From Oasisia sp. SBJ-2009 (lineage: Eukaryota > Annelida > Polychaeta > Sabellida > Siboglinidae): a stretch of DNA of 64,000 nt. Location: NCBI GenBank assembly GCA_964017155.1, contig OZ024867.1, forward strand, positions 14,271,909-14,335,908, in the 5' to 3' direction. This document shows positions 55,376-64,000 of this stretch, in pieces. Every line of letters starts with the position of its first letter. The first letter of the stretch is position 1. A program made the translations under genes and the position numbers. The notes under the pieces were generated by a model that saw only the letters and a list, made by a program, of their open reading frames with translations, did no database searches and was not told where the DNA came from.

Positions 55376-55732
55376 ATGCGTGTTTAACATTTTATCATAT
55401 GTTTGTTGTGCTTGTATATGCATGTATGTATATCTGTCTGAGTCTTTTTTATGATGGTGCATATAAGCATGTTTGTGTATGTTTGTCCATATGTATTTAT
55501 GTTTGTATGTGTTTGTTTGCATGCATGCATGTCTGGCTGTGTGCATGTTCCATCATGTGTATTGTATATTATATACAGATATTCTGTATTATGATATAAA
55601 ACAGCGAAAGATGCGACTTGCGTTTTGATTGTAAATATATCTTTTTCCAGCTATGATGCATTTATAGCAGGCAAGGGTGGCAACTTCCGGCACGATCTGA
55701 CGTCAGCAGGCAAGCGAGCCTCACTGGCCTAA
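38044..55732 (+). CDS. PEX1: PEX1, peroxisomal AAA ATPase, 3' two thirds (damaged)
   Basis: Inferred exons: 38044-38167, 39651-39813 (perhaps from 39578), 40355-40459, 43120-43301, 46080-46273, 49127-49209, 50285-50388, 53039-53290, 54501-54592, 54928-55091, 55651-55732. PEX1 forms a hexamer with PEX6 that pulls ubiquitinated PEX5 from the peroxisome membrane. Visible: D1 Walker [10 protein letters not shown]1 [48 protein letters not shown]2 [37 protein letters not shown] and the C-terminal end GKRASLA as in human QKVTLA. Missing: N-terminal exons, D1 Walker B, D2 Walker A/B. Damage: in-frame TAG 39648-39650 if that exon starts at 39578; one extra base in AAA 43186-43188; one missing base at GGG 53138-53140. 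Elsewhere phases agree, which argues for a once functional gene. Confidence 0.85.
38680..39502. mobile_element. MITE with perfect 26-bp terminal inverted repeats
   Basis: 38680-38705 starts ATAATATGTGTGGCGGTCTA; the exact inverse occupies 39477-39502. The 823-bp element is non-coding and lies in a PEX1 intron. The left arm of the giant palindrome contains only one end of it (25366-25391) because the arm stops inside the element. Confidence 0.75.
40640..40950 (-). pseudogene. Penelope-like GIY-YIG endonuclease fragment
   Basis: The minus strand encodes [20 protein letters not shown], then [20 protein letters not shown] and [20 protein letters not shown]. This is the GIY-YIG endonuclease with its H-x-GH and conserved Glu region as found at the C terminus of Penelope-like elements. 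The frame is open for about 100 codons but 5'-truncated. It lies in a PEX1 intron in antisense. Confidence 0.75.
40965..41678. mobile_element. hAT-like MITE with GGGGTCAAATAC termini
   Basis: Starts GGGGTCAAATACATT and ends with the inverse AATGTATTTGACCCC-like sequence (GTATTTGACCCC). Both subterminal regions are arrays of AAATACAAATACTTT. No clear target duplication. Similar AAATAC-rich sequence at 32250-32510 and 33030-33380 may be decayed relatives. Confidence 0.65.
41740..42540 (+). other. Possible solo LTR
   Basis: GC-richer block inside a PEX1 intron with a TATAAAA-type box near 42131, a following start-like region (GGGAGACCGGGGCGGGCG) and an AATAAA at 42422. That order is what an LTR (U3-R-U5) would show. 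No second LTR or target duplication was found, so this stays tentative. Confidence 0.3.
43302..44062. repeat. 36-bp minisatellite built on a PEX1 splice donor
   Basis: About 21 copies of GGTGAGTCCTGGAGCTGTGT plus CCTGTATATGGGGAAT. The first unit is the 5' end of the intron itself: exon end AATG, donor GTGAGT. Each unit therefore repeats the AATG/GTGAGT boundary. The unit is 12 codons and stays open in frame for over 180 codons. Confidence 0.95.
44070..44491. other. Intronic sequence, nothing recognised
   Basis: PEX1 intron between the 36-bp array and the SINE. No exon-like segment seen. Confidence 0.4.
44492..44762 (+). mobile_element. tRNA-derived SINE, 5'-truncated
   Basis: Starts inside the body (ACCTTGGGCAAGTTTTTTCA) and ends GAGGATTGGATACTGCACTA, followed by an ACTTA..TTTACC-like tail. 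PEX1 intron. Confidence 0.75.
45390..45960 (-). pseudogene. Non-LTR reverse transcriptase C-terminal fragment
   Basis: The minus strand from 45945 encodes [16 protein letters not shown], then [37 protein letters not shown], and [20 protein letters not shown]. After a frame break it continues to about 45396 with the 3'-terminal region ([20 protein letters not shown]). This is the thumb/C-terminal part of a non-LTR reverse transcriptase; the catalytic palm is absent. Same family as the fragment at 1965-2990, whose hAT insertion site is intact here. Confidence 0.75.
46334..46650. mobile_element. Fragment of the TAGCCTC-type TIR transposon
   Basis: Begins TAGCCTCAATTAACCAGACT and contains GAGGTGGCAGCACTTTATAG and GGGTAGAGACGCTGATTGGC, shared with 4036-4330. 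The right terminus is lost. It sits directly after the donor of the PEX1 exon ending at 46273. Confidence 0.7.
47200..48540. repeat. 32-bp minisatellite with higher-order structure
   Basis: About 40 copies of GTAATCATAAGTGGTAACAA plus CACAGTAATGGT. In the first half, several variant units form a larger block that recurs at about 47210, 47550 and 47830, with an AT insert (TTATATATATATAATATAAT) at 47534 and 47812 marking block boundaries. The second half is a simpler array. It lies in the PEX1 intron where the D2 Walker A/B exons are missing. Confidence 0.95.
48589..48900 (+). mobile_element. tRNA-derived SINE, near full length
   Basis: The head contains AGCTTTGGACTCTC and the B box GGTTTGAATCC (48635-48645), followed by the common body and the 3' part GGTCTGTCAGGGGATTAAAG. 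Best preserved plus-strand copy in the window. PEX1 intron. Confidence 0.8.
50050..50278. repeat. 29-bp minisatellite before a PEX1 acceptor
   Basis: About eight copies of GTGTACACCAGGTGTCTGTA plus GTGTGGAGT, ending a few bases before the acceptor at 50284. The last copies merge into the polypyrimidine tract. Confidence 0.9.
50417..51033. mobile_element. MITE with AATAAATACATTGTTTCCGA termini
   Basis: Inverted ends of about 28 bases (ATTGTTTCCGATTTC at left, its inverse GAAATCGGAAACAAGG at right). Subterminal TAGGTAGG / CGGTCGG short repeats on each side. Non-coding, in a PEX1 intron. Confidence 0.65.
51568..51905 (-). mobile_element. tRNA-derived SINE, reverse orientation
   Basis: Full-length copy on the minus strand. 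The 3' end (51580-51620) contains TATAGCGCAGTATCCAATCC, the head near 51840-51900 carries the B box GGGTTGAATCC and the segment AGAGCTTCAGACTCTC. Confidence 0.8.
52100..52320. repeat. (CCCT)n tract
   Basis: About 200 bases of CCCT units with two CCGT interruptions, then CT-rich sequence. The minus strand is (AGGG)n, able in principle to form G-quadruplexes. Confidence 0.97.
53325..53775. mobile_element. Foldback element in a PEX1 intron
   Basis: Long imperfect inverted ends: CCATGTCAAATCACCCAAT and CACCTCGGATTGTTTGTAAC at left; the inverses TTTGGTGATATGACATG and GTTACAACAACATCTGAGGT at right. The termini take up over 80 bases per side. Non-coding. Confidence 0.65.
54009..54293 (+). mobile_element. 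tRNA-derived SINE
   Basis: The head GGCTTTGGACTCTCGATTAA and B box GTTTGAATCC are followed by body and 3' end with CAGTCCTGAGGATGGGATAC. A block between head and body is deleted relative to 48589. PEX1 intron. Confidence 0.8.
55099..55180. repeat. (TG)n microsatellite
   Basis: Begins within ten bases of the donor of the penultimate PEX1 exon. Confidence 0.97.
55300..55382. repeat. (TG)n / (CGTG)n microsatellite
   Basis: TG units followed by about 13 CGTG units, a strongly alternating purine-pyrimidine, Z-DNA-prone sequence. Confidence 0.95.
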
Positions 55733-56111
55733 GTTGGATGATCAGGCGAAGTCAAAAACATCGACATGATCCAAGTACATAACTGACACTTAATAGTCAA
55801 GCCAGCCGGACAAGAATCACTACTGATTTGTTGAAATATCTTCATTAAGTTTAATGTATTTCTAGAATTAATTAAAACTTTAATTAAAGCAATATTTTGA
55901 AAAACAAGAACATTTTGACTAATTAACTAATTACTGTTGATTGTATTTTTTCTATTGGCTTGTAAATGATCCAGTACGTTATTACTGTCAGGATGTTTGT
56001 CGAAGAAAATATATGTAAGTAAATATAATAAGATATGCATTTCTGTACACAATAGGCCAGTGTCATATTTATATGATCTGACCTAAATGGCTATTTATAG
56101 ACAATAGACCA
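55733..56111. other. PEX1 3' flank
   Basis: 3' untranslated and flanking sequence. AATTAAA motifs occur at about 55870-55890 and could serve as polyadenylation signal; none is decisive. Confidence 0.4.
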
Positions 56112-56176
56112 AGTGTAATGCGGCTTCAGCTACCCTGAGGATTGGATACCGCACTACATAGGAACTTACCTTTACA
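56112..56176 (+). mobile_element. SINE 3' end
   Basis: CTGAGGATTGGATACCGCAC followed by TACATAGGAACTTACCTTTA, the tail of the local SINE family. The following minisatellite starts from this tail. Confidence 0.65.
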
Positions 56177-56835
56177 CCTTGGGTCCACCTGCACTCCCCC
56201 TCTACATGGAAACTTACCTTTACACCTTGGGTCCACCTGCACTCCCCCTCTACATGGACACTTACCTTTACACCTTGTGTCCACCTGCACTCCCCCTCTA
56301 CATGGGAACTTACCTTACCTTTACACCTTGTGTCCACATGCACTCCCCCTCTACATGTGAACTTAACTTACCTTTACACCTTGTGTCCACCTGCACTCCC
56401 CCTCTACATGGGAACTTACGTTACTTTTACACCTTGTGTCCACATGCCCTCCCCCTCTATATGGGAACTTACCTTTACACCTTGGGTCCACCTGCACTCC
56501 CCCTTTACATAGGAACTTACCTTTACACCTTGGGGTCCATCCCTCTACATGGAAACTTACCTTTACACCTTGGGTCCACCTGCACTCCACCTCTACACGG
56601 AAACTTACCTTTACACCTTGGGTCCACCTGCACTCCCTCTCTACATGGGAACTTACCTTTTCACCTTGTGCCCACCTGCACCCCCCTCTCCATGGGAACT
56701 TACCTTTACACCTTGGGTCCACCTGCACTCCCCCTCTACACGGGAACTTACCTTTACACCTCGGGTCCACCTGCACTCCCCCTCTACATGGGAACTTACC
56801 TTTACACCTTGGGTCCACCTGCACTCCCCCACTAG
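56155..56835. repeat. 47-bp minisatellite derived from a SINE tail
   Basis: About 14 copies of GGAACTTACCTTTACACCTT plus GGGTCCACCTGCACTCCCCC. The GGAACTTACCTTTAC part equals the SINE 3' tail at 56158-56174. Confidence 0.93.
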
Positions 56836-56974
56836 TTCACACATTTCTTATTTCTATTCAGGATACTTTTGTCTCATGATACATATGTCTCCCTTCCATG
56901 TATGATAACAAGAAATAATGATATCTTGGTATGAAAAATGTTAAAATGACACAGATAAGCCTATTTTATGCGCT

Positions 56975-57065
56975 AGGTCGGCTTGGGTCCGTGTGGCCCC
57001 AGTATGAGGCTTGGGTCCGTGTGGCCCCAGTATGAGGCTTGGGTCCGTGTGGCCCCAGTATGAAA
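56975..57065. repeat. Short tandem repeat, three copies
   Basis: GGCTTGGGTCCGTGTGGCCC plus CAGTATGA is repeated three times. Confidence 0.9.
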
Positions 57066-57069
57066 TTGT

Positions 57070-57985
57070 ATATTGAAAATTGTACATACAGATCCTATGG
57101 CTGTACCAAGTGAACTAATCTTTTGTTCTTGTTATGACATGTGTGGAGATGGTAACTACCTAAAAAGAGAGAAAAATAGATGGTTGATGAGAAAATATCA
57201 CATAAAAATATACCTCTGGGGACCCGTGTTGTACTGATGAGAGGTGAGGGTTAAAATTATAGGAACACATCACAGTTTATATTGCTCAACCAAACGACTG
57301 TCATAGTGGATATGTAGTACACAGCAGTAACATTTTCATTGGACACGGTCCATTTTAAACATTGGACACTGTCCATTTGAAACATGAGGCTGTGATGGAT
57401 TTGATTAATTGTTAAAGATGTGAGTTTAAGAAGTCATTAGTTTGTCATAGTCAGTCTTATGATGACGATTATCGTTGACTGGACTTGATTGAGTTTTTTA
57501 TTTAATACGTTACATAATGAGTTATGGATACAGAACAAATTAATCTACAATTTAATTGTGCAAATTAAACCATGTTTGACATATTGTCTGGGGTGTAGGA
57601 AATACTAATGTTTTGTATATGAAATAAAATCGTAAATCACAAAACATTGTCCTGTTATTTGTGTTGCTAAATACAGATGTTAAATAACATGTATTATGTA
57701 TAATAGGCTGCATGGACCACCATAGTGGGAAGTATTTGCAAGAATATACATTCATACGTTCATATGTATGTACACATATACCAGGTACATATACACATGC
57801 ATACATACATATCCTCAAGCAGATCTGCCTCCTGGGGTGACACATGTGAGTAGAGGGGTGCAGCACATACTCATAAGGGCATATCCAATAAAACAATCTA
57901 CCCTTGATATGGGGACAAAATGAAGTGTATACGTATACATAGAGTCTGCTTGCATTCTCAGTATGTGAGTGGTTCTGTGGCATCT
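57070..57985. other. No recognised feature
   Basis: AT-rich sequence with TACATACATA-like motifs near 57750-57810. No exon seen. Confidence 0.4.
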
Positions 57986-57989
57986 GTCA

Positions 57990-59105
57990 CTTATCCCGGT
58001 AAATTCCCCATCACTTCTCCCTGTCACTTCTCCCTGTCACTTCCCCGTCACTTCTCCCTGTCACTTCTCCCTGTCACTTCTCCTGTCACTTCCCCGTCAC
58101 TTCTCCCTGTCACTTCTCCCTGTCACTTCCCCGTCACTTCTCCCTGTCACTTCTCCCTGCTACTTCTCCCTGTCACTTCTCCCTGTCACTTCTCCCTGTC
58201 ACTTCTCCCTGTCACTTCTCCCTGCTACTTATCCCTGTAACTTCTCCCTGTCACTTCCCCGTCACTTCTCCCTGTCACTTCTCCCTGTCACTTCTCCCTG
58301 TCACTTCTCCCTGTCACTTCTCCCTGTTACTTCTCCCTGCTACTTCTCCCTGTCACTTCTCCCTGTCACTTCTCCCTGTAACTTCTCCCTGTCACTTCTC
58401 CCTGTCACTTCTCCCTGTCACTTCTCCCTGTTACTTCTCCCTGTCATTTCTCCCTGTCACTTCTCCCTGCTACTTCTCCCTGTAACTTCTCCCTGTCACT
58501 TCTCCCTGTCACTTCTCCCTGTTACTTCTCCCTGTAACTTCTCCCTGTCACTTCTCCCCGTCACTTCTCCCTGTCACTTCTCCCTGTCACTTCTCCCTGC
58601 TACTTCTCCCTGCCACTTCTCCCTGTCACTTCTCCCTGTCACTTCTCCCTGTTACTTCTCCCTGTAACTTCTCCCTGTCACTTCTCCCTGTCACTTCTCC
58701 CTGTCACTTCTCCCTGTCACTTCTCCCTGTCACTTCTCCCTGCTACTTCTCCCTGTCACTTCTCCCTGTCACTTCTCCCTGTCACTTCTCCCTGTCACTT
58801 CTCCCTGTCACTTCTCCCTGCTACTTCTCCCTGTAACTTCTCCCTGCCACTTCCCCGTCACTTCTCCCTGTCACTTCTCCCTGTCACTTCTCCCTGTCAC
58901 TTCTCCCTGTCACTTCTCCCTGTTACTTCTCCCTGCTACTTCTCCCTGTCACTTCTCCCTGTCACTTCTCCCTGTAACTTCTCCCTGTCACTTCTCCCTG
59001 TCACTTCTCCCTGTCACTTCTCCCTGCTACTTCTCCCTGTCACTTCTCCCTGTCACTTCTCCCTGTCACTTCTCCCTGTCACTTCTCCCCGTCACTTCTC
59101 CCTGT
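57990..59105. repeat. 13-bp pyrimidine-rich satellite array
   Basis: About 85 copies of CTTCTCCCTGTCA with variants (CTGTTA, CTGCTA, CTGTAA, CCCGTCA). Nearly all pyrimidine on the plus strand. A 13-codon periodic frame stays open for over 230 codons but is an artefact. Confidence 0.97.
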
Positions 59106-60025
59106 TGGATGAATACAACGGGCGACGATATTATTTCAGCTATTCAACTGTGCGTCTTGCACTGAGCCGAGCTGTCTCTGGGCTACCTTTGTGTGTGTGT
59201 GTGCGTTCAAGCGTGAATCAGCTGATATTTGTTTTTAAACACGGTGCAAAAATGTCAGCCCATATAACAGCTATTCATATAACTACCTAAACAATATTTA
59301 TGGTAGCATAAGTTTAGATGTCACGATGAATTGAAAACATAAAATATATGAAATACAGAGATAGGAAAAGTCGCAATTTATCCTCTAAGTAGTGACGTGA
59401 CGTATCTGAGTTTTAGATTATCCGCGGCAATGTGGGCCAAACTTAATTAGCAATCAGTTGTCAACGACTTAAACTGACAATGACGTCAAACAAACACATG
59501 AAAGAAACAGTTGTCAAGTGCAGTGGTTCAATGTCACCTGCCTAAATACGCCACTATATTTAGTCATAGCCGTGAACACGTCTACGCTGTGAAATGTTCC
59601 AACAACAACAGGCGGAGACAGCGGAATCAGGAAGAATATTTCTCAGAGGCCTAATATTAGTACTGTGATACGTCACATATGGTATGCAGGTATTGCAATG
59701 CAGGTATTGCAATACCTCAGGAAGTTTGACGCCCCTGCCATGCAGAGTTGTAAACCACTGCCTTGTGGTACAGGTTCTTGTCAGAACCGAAGGCTAAGGG
59801 AGCAAACCCTAACCAGAAAACCATGTCACTGTGTCAGCATCAAGGGCGGTTGATGTATGGAACTCCCAACATCTCTCGACCAGCCACTGCAGGGACAAAT
59901 AGTTTGCGCCTGTCTTGACATGTTCTTGCCGGTGTGAGACCTCTATTTGTTCCCCGAGAGAGTGTCGCTAGTAACTTGCAAAAGCCAGCGGCACTTCAAC
60001 AATTTTTGCTAGCAGCTTCCATGAA
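59106..60025. other. No gene; probable 5' leader of the following retrotransposon in its right part
   Basis: Nothing recognised at 59106-59640. From about 59650 the sequence is GC-richer and continues without a break into the endonuclease frame, as a non-LTR 5' leader would. Confidence 0.35.
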
Positions 60026-61480
60026 ATGTACAACTGCACGAAACATGATACCAGATCGGCCGTCGCCCGGGTTACCAAGGACCGCGCTGCTCGACCTCAT
60101 CTTCCGTCGACAGTGAAAAATCAGCTAGGAAGAAGAAGACAAAGAAGACAACTACTGACAATTGGACAATGGAACGTCAGGACTCTCCTCGACCGAGAAG
60201 GAGCGAACCGACCAGAAATACGTACGGCACTAGTAGCAATGGAACTTGCGAAATACAACATCGACATCGCCGCCCTATGTGAAATAAGGTTCTCAGAGTC
60301 TGGTAGTCTCAATGACTTGGAATACTGTTTCTTCTGGAGTGGCAAACCCGAAGGAGAAAGAAGGGAGACAGGAGTGGGCTTTGCTATCAAAAAGGATATC
60401 GTGACAGAATCATAAGTGACAGAATCATGACGATGAGACTACCTCTGAGCAAGGACAACTTTGCTACACTTATCAGCGTGGATGCTCCGACAATGACAAA
60501 CCCAGACGAAAACAAGGAGGCCTTCTACAACCAGCTAGCAAGTGTGCCCAGTGTCATCCCTCGTACAGATAAGCTACTGCTGATAGGAGACTTCAATCCC
60601 AGGATAGGAAGAGACAATGACAAGTGGCCCTTGGTCATGGGCAAGCATGGGATTGGGAAATGCAACTCCAATGGCGAGCTTCTACTGGCTCTGTGCTCTG
60701 AGTTCGAACTGGTAGTGACAAACACCATGTTCAAGCAGAAGGATGAACGCAAGACCACCTGGATGCATCCTCGTTCCAGACACTGGCATATGATCGACTT
60801 CATCATCACGAGGTGTCGGGATAAGATGGACATCCACAGTACCCGAGCCATGCGTGGAGCAAACTGTTGGACCGATCACCAGATGCTGAGGTCAAAAGTG
60901 ACTTTCAGAATACGACAAAAGCACAGCAGGCAAGGAACAAGTAAGCCGACCAAGCTCAACACAGCAAAACTAAGTACCTCCAGCCATAGGGAAAGTTTTG
61001 AGAAGGAGATGGACAGTGCTCTCGCCCAATGGGAGGAGAAGGAAAACTCAACACCAGACGAGTAATGGGCAGCTCTGCAGCAGGTCGTCTACAACACAGC
61101 CAAGACATATCTTGGCAAGCCAGACAGAAAACACCAGGACTGGTTCGACCCCAACGACCAGGAGCTACAAACTCTTATGAGCAGAAGAGACCAAGCCCAC
61201 CAGAGAGTGTTGCAAACCAGGAGCACTAGTTCCACCACTGCAGCATATAAAGATGCCTGCAGACTGCTACAAAAACACACCCGTGCACTGAAGTCAGACT
61301 GGTGGGAAAGGAAGGCAGTGGAGCTGCAGAGCGCTGCTGACAGTAACAACATGAAGGGCTTCTACAATGGACTGAAGGAAGTGTGGGGACCCAAAAAGAA
61401 AGGACCTGTTCAACTGAAATCAGCAGATGAAATGGAGACCTTCTCTGACAGCAAGAGAGTTGTGGCAAGATGGAGTGAAC
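60026..61480 (+). pseudogene. APE-type non-LTR retrotransposon, 5' part
   Basis: Encodes an exonuclease-endonuclease-phosphatase domain with the expected motifs: GQWNVRTLLDREG, ALCEIRFSES (catalytic Glu), LLLIGDFNPRIG (Asp/Asn), KTTWMHPRSRHWHMIDFIIT and WTDHQML (Asp-His). A linker follows (SRRDQAHQRVL, WWERKAVELQ) leading toward the reverse transcriptase. Damage: frame change at 60401-60430 where GTGACAGAATCAT occurs twice 15 bases apart, and an in-frame TAA at 61063-61065. I recall similar endonucleases being annotated as craniofacial development protein 2-like (RTE-related). The element is interrupted at 61480 by a second retrotransposon and resumes at 63711. Confidence 0.8.
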
Positions 61481-63562
61481 AAACATCCTAAAGAACATGT
61501 ATCAGACCTATACAAACAGTACCGTCAAATACTGAAGACATTGCTTGACAAACATGCACCCGCTAAATCCAAATCTCTGTCACAAAAGCCGCCAGCTCCT
61601 TGGATGACCCCGGAAATAATCCAATCTAAACGGCGCCGTCGCTATCTGGAACGTGTTTGGCGTAAATCTCGGTCATCCTTAGACAGGTCACGCTACACAC
61701 GGCAATGTCATCTATGTAACCAACACATGTCAAAAGCAAAGTCGTATTATTACGAAAACATGGTCGCAAATAACTCCGCTACACCAAAACAACTATGGAA
61801 ATGCATCAATCAGATTTTACACAGGCGGCCTGCTCCTTCCCTACCAACCCATGCATCAATCAAGTCACTGTGTAACTCTTTCTCAAGTCATTTTAAAGAC
61901 AAAATCAGCCTGATACATTCAGCCTTCACAGATCACACCTCAGACACTATAAATGCCGACTCTCCACAACTAAATTCTAAACTTACATCGTTTGAACCAG
62001 CCACAACTACTGAAGTGAAAAAAATAATCATGTCATCCCCAAATAAATCTTGTGATCTTGACCCACTTCCGACCATACTACTGAAAGCATGCCTTGACGT
62101 TTTAATTAAACCAATAACAGATATAATAAATGCATCACTCTGCTCCGGCTTATTCCCTGAAGACTTTAAACGTGCACATGTAAATCCAATTCTTAAGAAG
62201 ACAACTCTGTCAAAAGAAGATCTAAACAGCTACAGGCCTATTTCTAACCTTAGCTTCATTTCCAAAATACTCGAAAAGGTTGTTGCAAATCGACTTACTT
62301 CTCACATCAACATAAATGGTTTAACCAATGCATCACAGTCTGCGTACAAACAATTTCACTCAACAGAAACTGCTCTTTTAAAAGTACACAATGACATAAA
62401 CCTTAACATTGATAATGGCAAAGTTACTGCACTGACCCTGCTTGACCTATCCGCCGCTTTCGACACCATTGACCACGACATTCTCATGACACGCTTATCA
62501 ACGTGGTACGGGATATCTGGCACAGCCTTGAGCTGGTTTACTTCATACCTTACTGACAGACGGCAAGCCATTAAAATAGGTAACTGCTTCTCAGACATGC
62601 TGCCCACCTCTTGTGGTGTCCCCCAGGGTTCTGTTTTGGGTCCGTTGCTTTTCACTCTGTACACAACACCATTAAGCTCAGTTATCCAGAGTCATAACCT
62701 GGATCATCACCTTTATGCAGACGACACACAAATCTATGTTTCTCTGACCACACCAGATACTTGTCGCTCCCTAAACCAGCTCAGGGATTGTCTCCAAGAT
62801 GTCTCCCTCTGGATGAAAAATAGTAAATTAAAACTAAATGCAGATAAGACTGAATTTCTCATCATTGGTACCTCAACGCAGCGGGCAAAACTCAATGGCT
62901 TTTTCCCGACACATATTCTGAGTCAGAGTATCACACCAGCCACCTCAGTTTTAAATCTCGGAGTAACGTTTGATGAAAACTTCAATTTCAAAAAACATAT
63001 CTCGAAAACATGCCGTTGCTGTTTTTACCATATCCGTGATCTTCGCCGTATCCGCCGGTTTTTATCACTTTCCGTTGCTAAAACCATCGCCACAGCTCTA
63101 GTAAGCAGCAGACTCGACTACTGCAATTCCCTCCTTTACAATACCGCAAACAAGGACATAGCCAAACTTCAGCGTGTCCAAAATTGTTTAGCAAGGGTAG
63201 TCATGCGTTCTCCACGTTTTTCTCGCTCAGTGCCGCTTCTAAAATCACTGCATTGGCTACCTGTGCACTATCGCATCATTTTCAAAATGTGTACAATAGC
63301 CTATCAAGCACTCTCATCTACACAACCAGCATATCTAAATTCAATGCTAACTCCAACAAGAAATTCCAGACAGCTACGCTCAACCAGTAGTAACCCTCTT
63401 CACATCCCTCGGGTGAAAACGAAAGCCGGGACCCGAGCTTTCTTGGTTGCCGCACCAACGGTGTGGAATTCGCTTCCTGCCAGTGTTAAATCACAAGGTA
63501 ATATAGTTTCATTCCGCCGACATCTAAAAACCTATCTCTTTAATGCTGCTTATCCTCCTTAG
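61481..63562 (+). CDS. CR1/L2-like reverse transcriptase (partial, open)
   Basis: 694 uninterrupted codons of retrotransposon origin. The region before the palm carries PAPWMTPEIIQSKRRRR and QLWKCINQIL. Palm motifs are intact: SPNKSCDLDPLPTILLK, YRPISNLSFISKILEKVV, LLDLSAAFDTIDH (motif A Asp), GVPQGSVLGPLLF (motif B), HLYADDTQIYV (catalytic YADD) and LKLNADKTEF. The C-terminal part has LDYCNSLLYN, LHWLPVHYRI and the family-typical WNSLPASVKSQ...FRRHLKTYLF before the stop at 63560-63562. The frame happens to continue 5' into the host element to an ATG at 61427, making a 711-codon chimera. Lack of endonuclease makes it non-autonomous; the intact palm implies a young insertion. Confidence 0.85.
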   Translation, partial: KHPKEHVSDLYKQYRQILKTLLDKHAPAKSKSLSQKPPAPWMTPEIIQSKRRRRYLERVWRKSRSSLDRSRYTRQCHLCNQHMSKAKSYYYENMVANNSATPKQLWKCINQILHRRPAPSLPTHASIKSLCNSFSSHFKDKISLIHSAFTDHTSDTINADSPQLNSKLTSFEPATTTEVKKIIMSSPNKSCDLDPLPTILLKACLDVLIKPITDIINASLCSGLFPEDFKRAHVNPILKKTTLSKEDLNSYRPISNLSFISKILEKVVANRLTSHININGLTNASQSAYKQFHSTETALLKVHNDINLNIDNGKVTALTLLDLSAAFDTIDHDILMTRLSTWYGISGTALSWFTSYLTDRRQAIKIGNCFSDMLPTSCGVPQGSVLGPLLFTLYTTPLSSVIQSHNLDHHLYADDTQIYVSLTTPDTCRSLNQLRDCLQDVSLWMKNSKLKLNADKTEFLIIGTSTQRAKLNGFFPTHILSQSITPATSVLNLGVTFDENFNFKKHISKTCRCCFYHIRDLRRIRRFLSLSVAKTIATALVSSRLDYCNSLLYNTANKDIAKLQRVQNCLARVVMRSPRFSRSVPLLKSLHWLPVHYRIIFKMCTIAYQALSSTQPAYLNSMLTPTRNSRQLRSTSSNPLHIPRVKTKAGTRAFLVAAPTVWNSLPASVKSQGNIVSFRRHLKTYLFNAAYPP

Positions 63563-63710
63563 CCTCCTAGCTTTCCATCCATCCGTTGACGACTCACGCA
63601 TTGCTTTCGATTATGAGATTGATTAATCCCCTGGTTTTGTCGCGCCACTGAGCTTGATTTTCGAGGATATTGGCGCAAAAGAAGTTACTATTATTATTAT
63701 TATTATTAAC
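61481..63710 (+). mobile_element. 5'-truncated CR1/L2-like retrotransposon inserted in another retrotransposon
   Basis: 2,230 bases placed between GTGAAC (61475-61480) and ACTTCC (63711). Only a 3-base AAC is shared at the junctions. Ends in a (ATT)n tail at about 63689-63707, as in CR1/L2-type elements. Contains a long open reverse-transcriptase frame and a short 3' UTR. The endonuclease domain is missing through 5' truncation. Confidence 0.85.
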
Positions 63711-64000
63711 ACTTCCAGAAGCTACTCAACGTCCCTGGAGACATAGATCACGAAGCTTTGGACAACATCCCGCAGCGCATTATCAAGACAAGCCTAGATG
63801 AGATTCCAATTATAGATGAGATGACTAAAGCAATCGCCGGCATGAAAGATGGCAAAGCACCTGGAGGAGATGGAATTCCTGCAGAAGTATGGAAGCATGG
63901 AGGAGACAATCTGTTCAGCAGACTGCACCAACTAATCACCAATGCCTGGGAGGTGGGTTCTGTACCACAAGCATGGAAGGATGCCAGCATTGTAACCATC
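63711..64000 (+). pseudogene. APE-type non-LTR retrotransposon, continuation
   Basis: Resumes the element broken at 61480: HFQKLLNVPGDIDHEALDNI, then AIAGMKDGKAPGGDGIPAEV, the start of the reverse-transcriptase finger region (GKAPG-DGIP motif). Runs off the right edge of the window. Confidence 0.8.

Noticed and set aside
57969..58667. 232-codon Ser/Leu/Pro-rich frame
   Set aside because: Periodic translation of the 13-bp satellite with no start context, splice sites or non-repeat part.

Overview
The window is animal nuclear DNA. Genes are split by GT-AG introns, it is AT-rich, and it is dense in retrotransposons (Penelope-like, CR1/L2-like and other APE-type non-LTR, LTR), DNA transposons (hAT-like, P-like with THAP remnant), tRNA-derived SINEs and minisatellites. 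This repeat mix suggests a marine invertebrate (a chordate-grade or lophotrochozoan animal); I cannot name the species.

Layout. 1-9.2 kb: transposon graveyard, including a hAT insertion in a retrotransposon, a nested LTR element and a P-like element. 9.2-11.5 kb: 3' part of a plus-strand leucine-rich-repeat gene (six exons with consistent phases). 13.4-15.0 kb: an old tandem duplication, followed by a Penelope-like fragment. 17.4-20.1 kb: two minisatellites. 18.5-23.0 kb: three phase-compatible minus-strand exons of an unrecognised gene. 24.9-39.1 kb: a giant inverted repeat, two arms of about 5.7 kb around a 1.9-kb spacer that carries a 63-bp minisatellite. Each arm holds one PEX1 exon and one internally deleted DNA transposon with long terminal inverted repeats.

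38.0-55.7 kb: the 3' two thirds of PEX1 on the plus strand. PEX1 is the AAA ATPase that works with PEX6 to recycle the peroxisomal receptor PEX5. Splice phases agree over most exons, but the expected D1 Walker B exon and the D2 Walker A/B exon(s) are absent, there are two one-base frameshifts and an in-frame stop. The locus is therefore either decaying or damaged in assembly. Its introns hold several minisatellites, one of which copies an exon's splice donor about 21 times.

56.1-59.1 kb: minisatellites, including 1.1 kb of a 13-bp pyrimidine-rich unit. 60.0-64.0 kb: an APE-type non-LTR retrotransposon interrupted by a 2.2-kb 5'-truncated CR1/L2-like element.

I see no convincing new multi-gene system. 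The most unusual structure is the palindrome at PEX1 and the state of that gene. All exon calls are by eye from splice signals, phase and remembered family similarity; no search was run.
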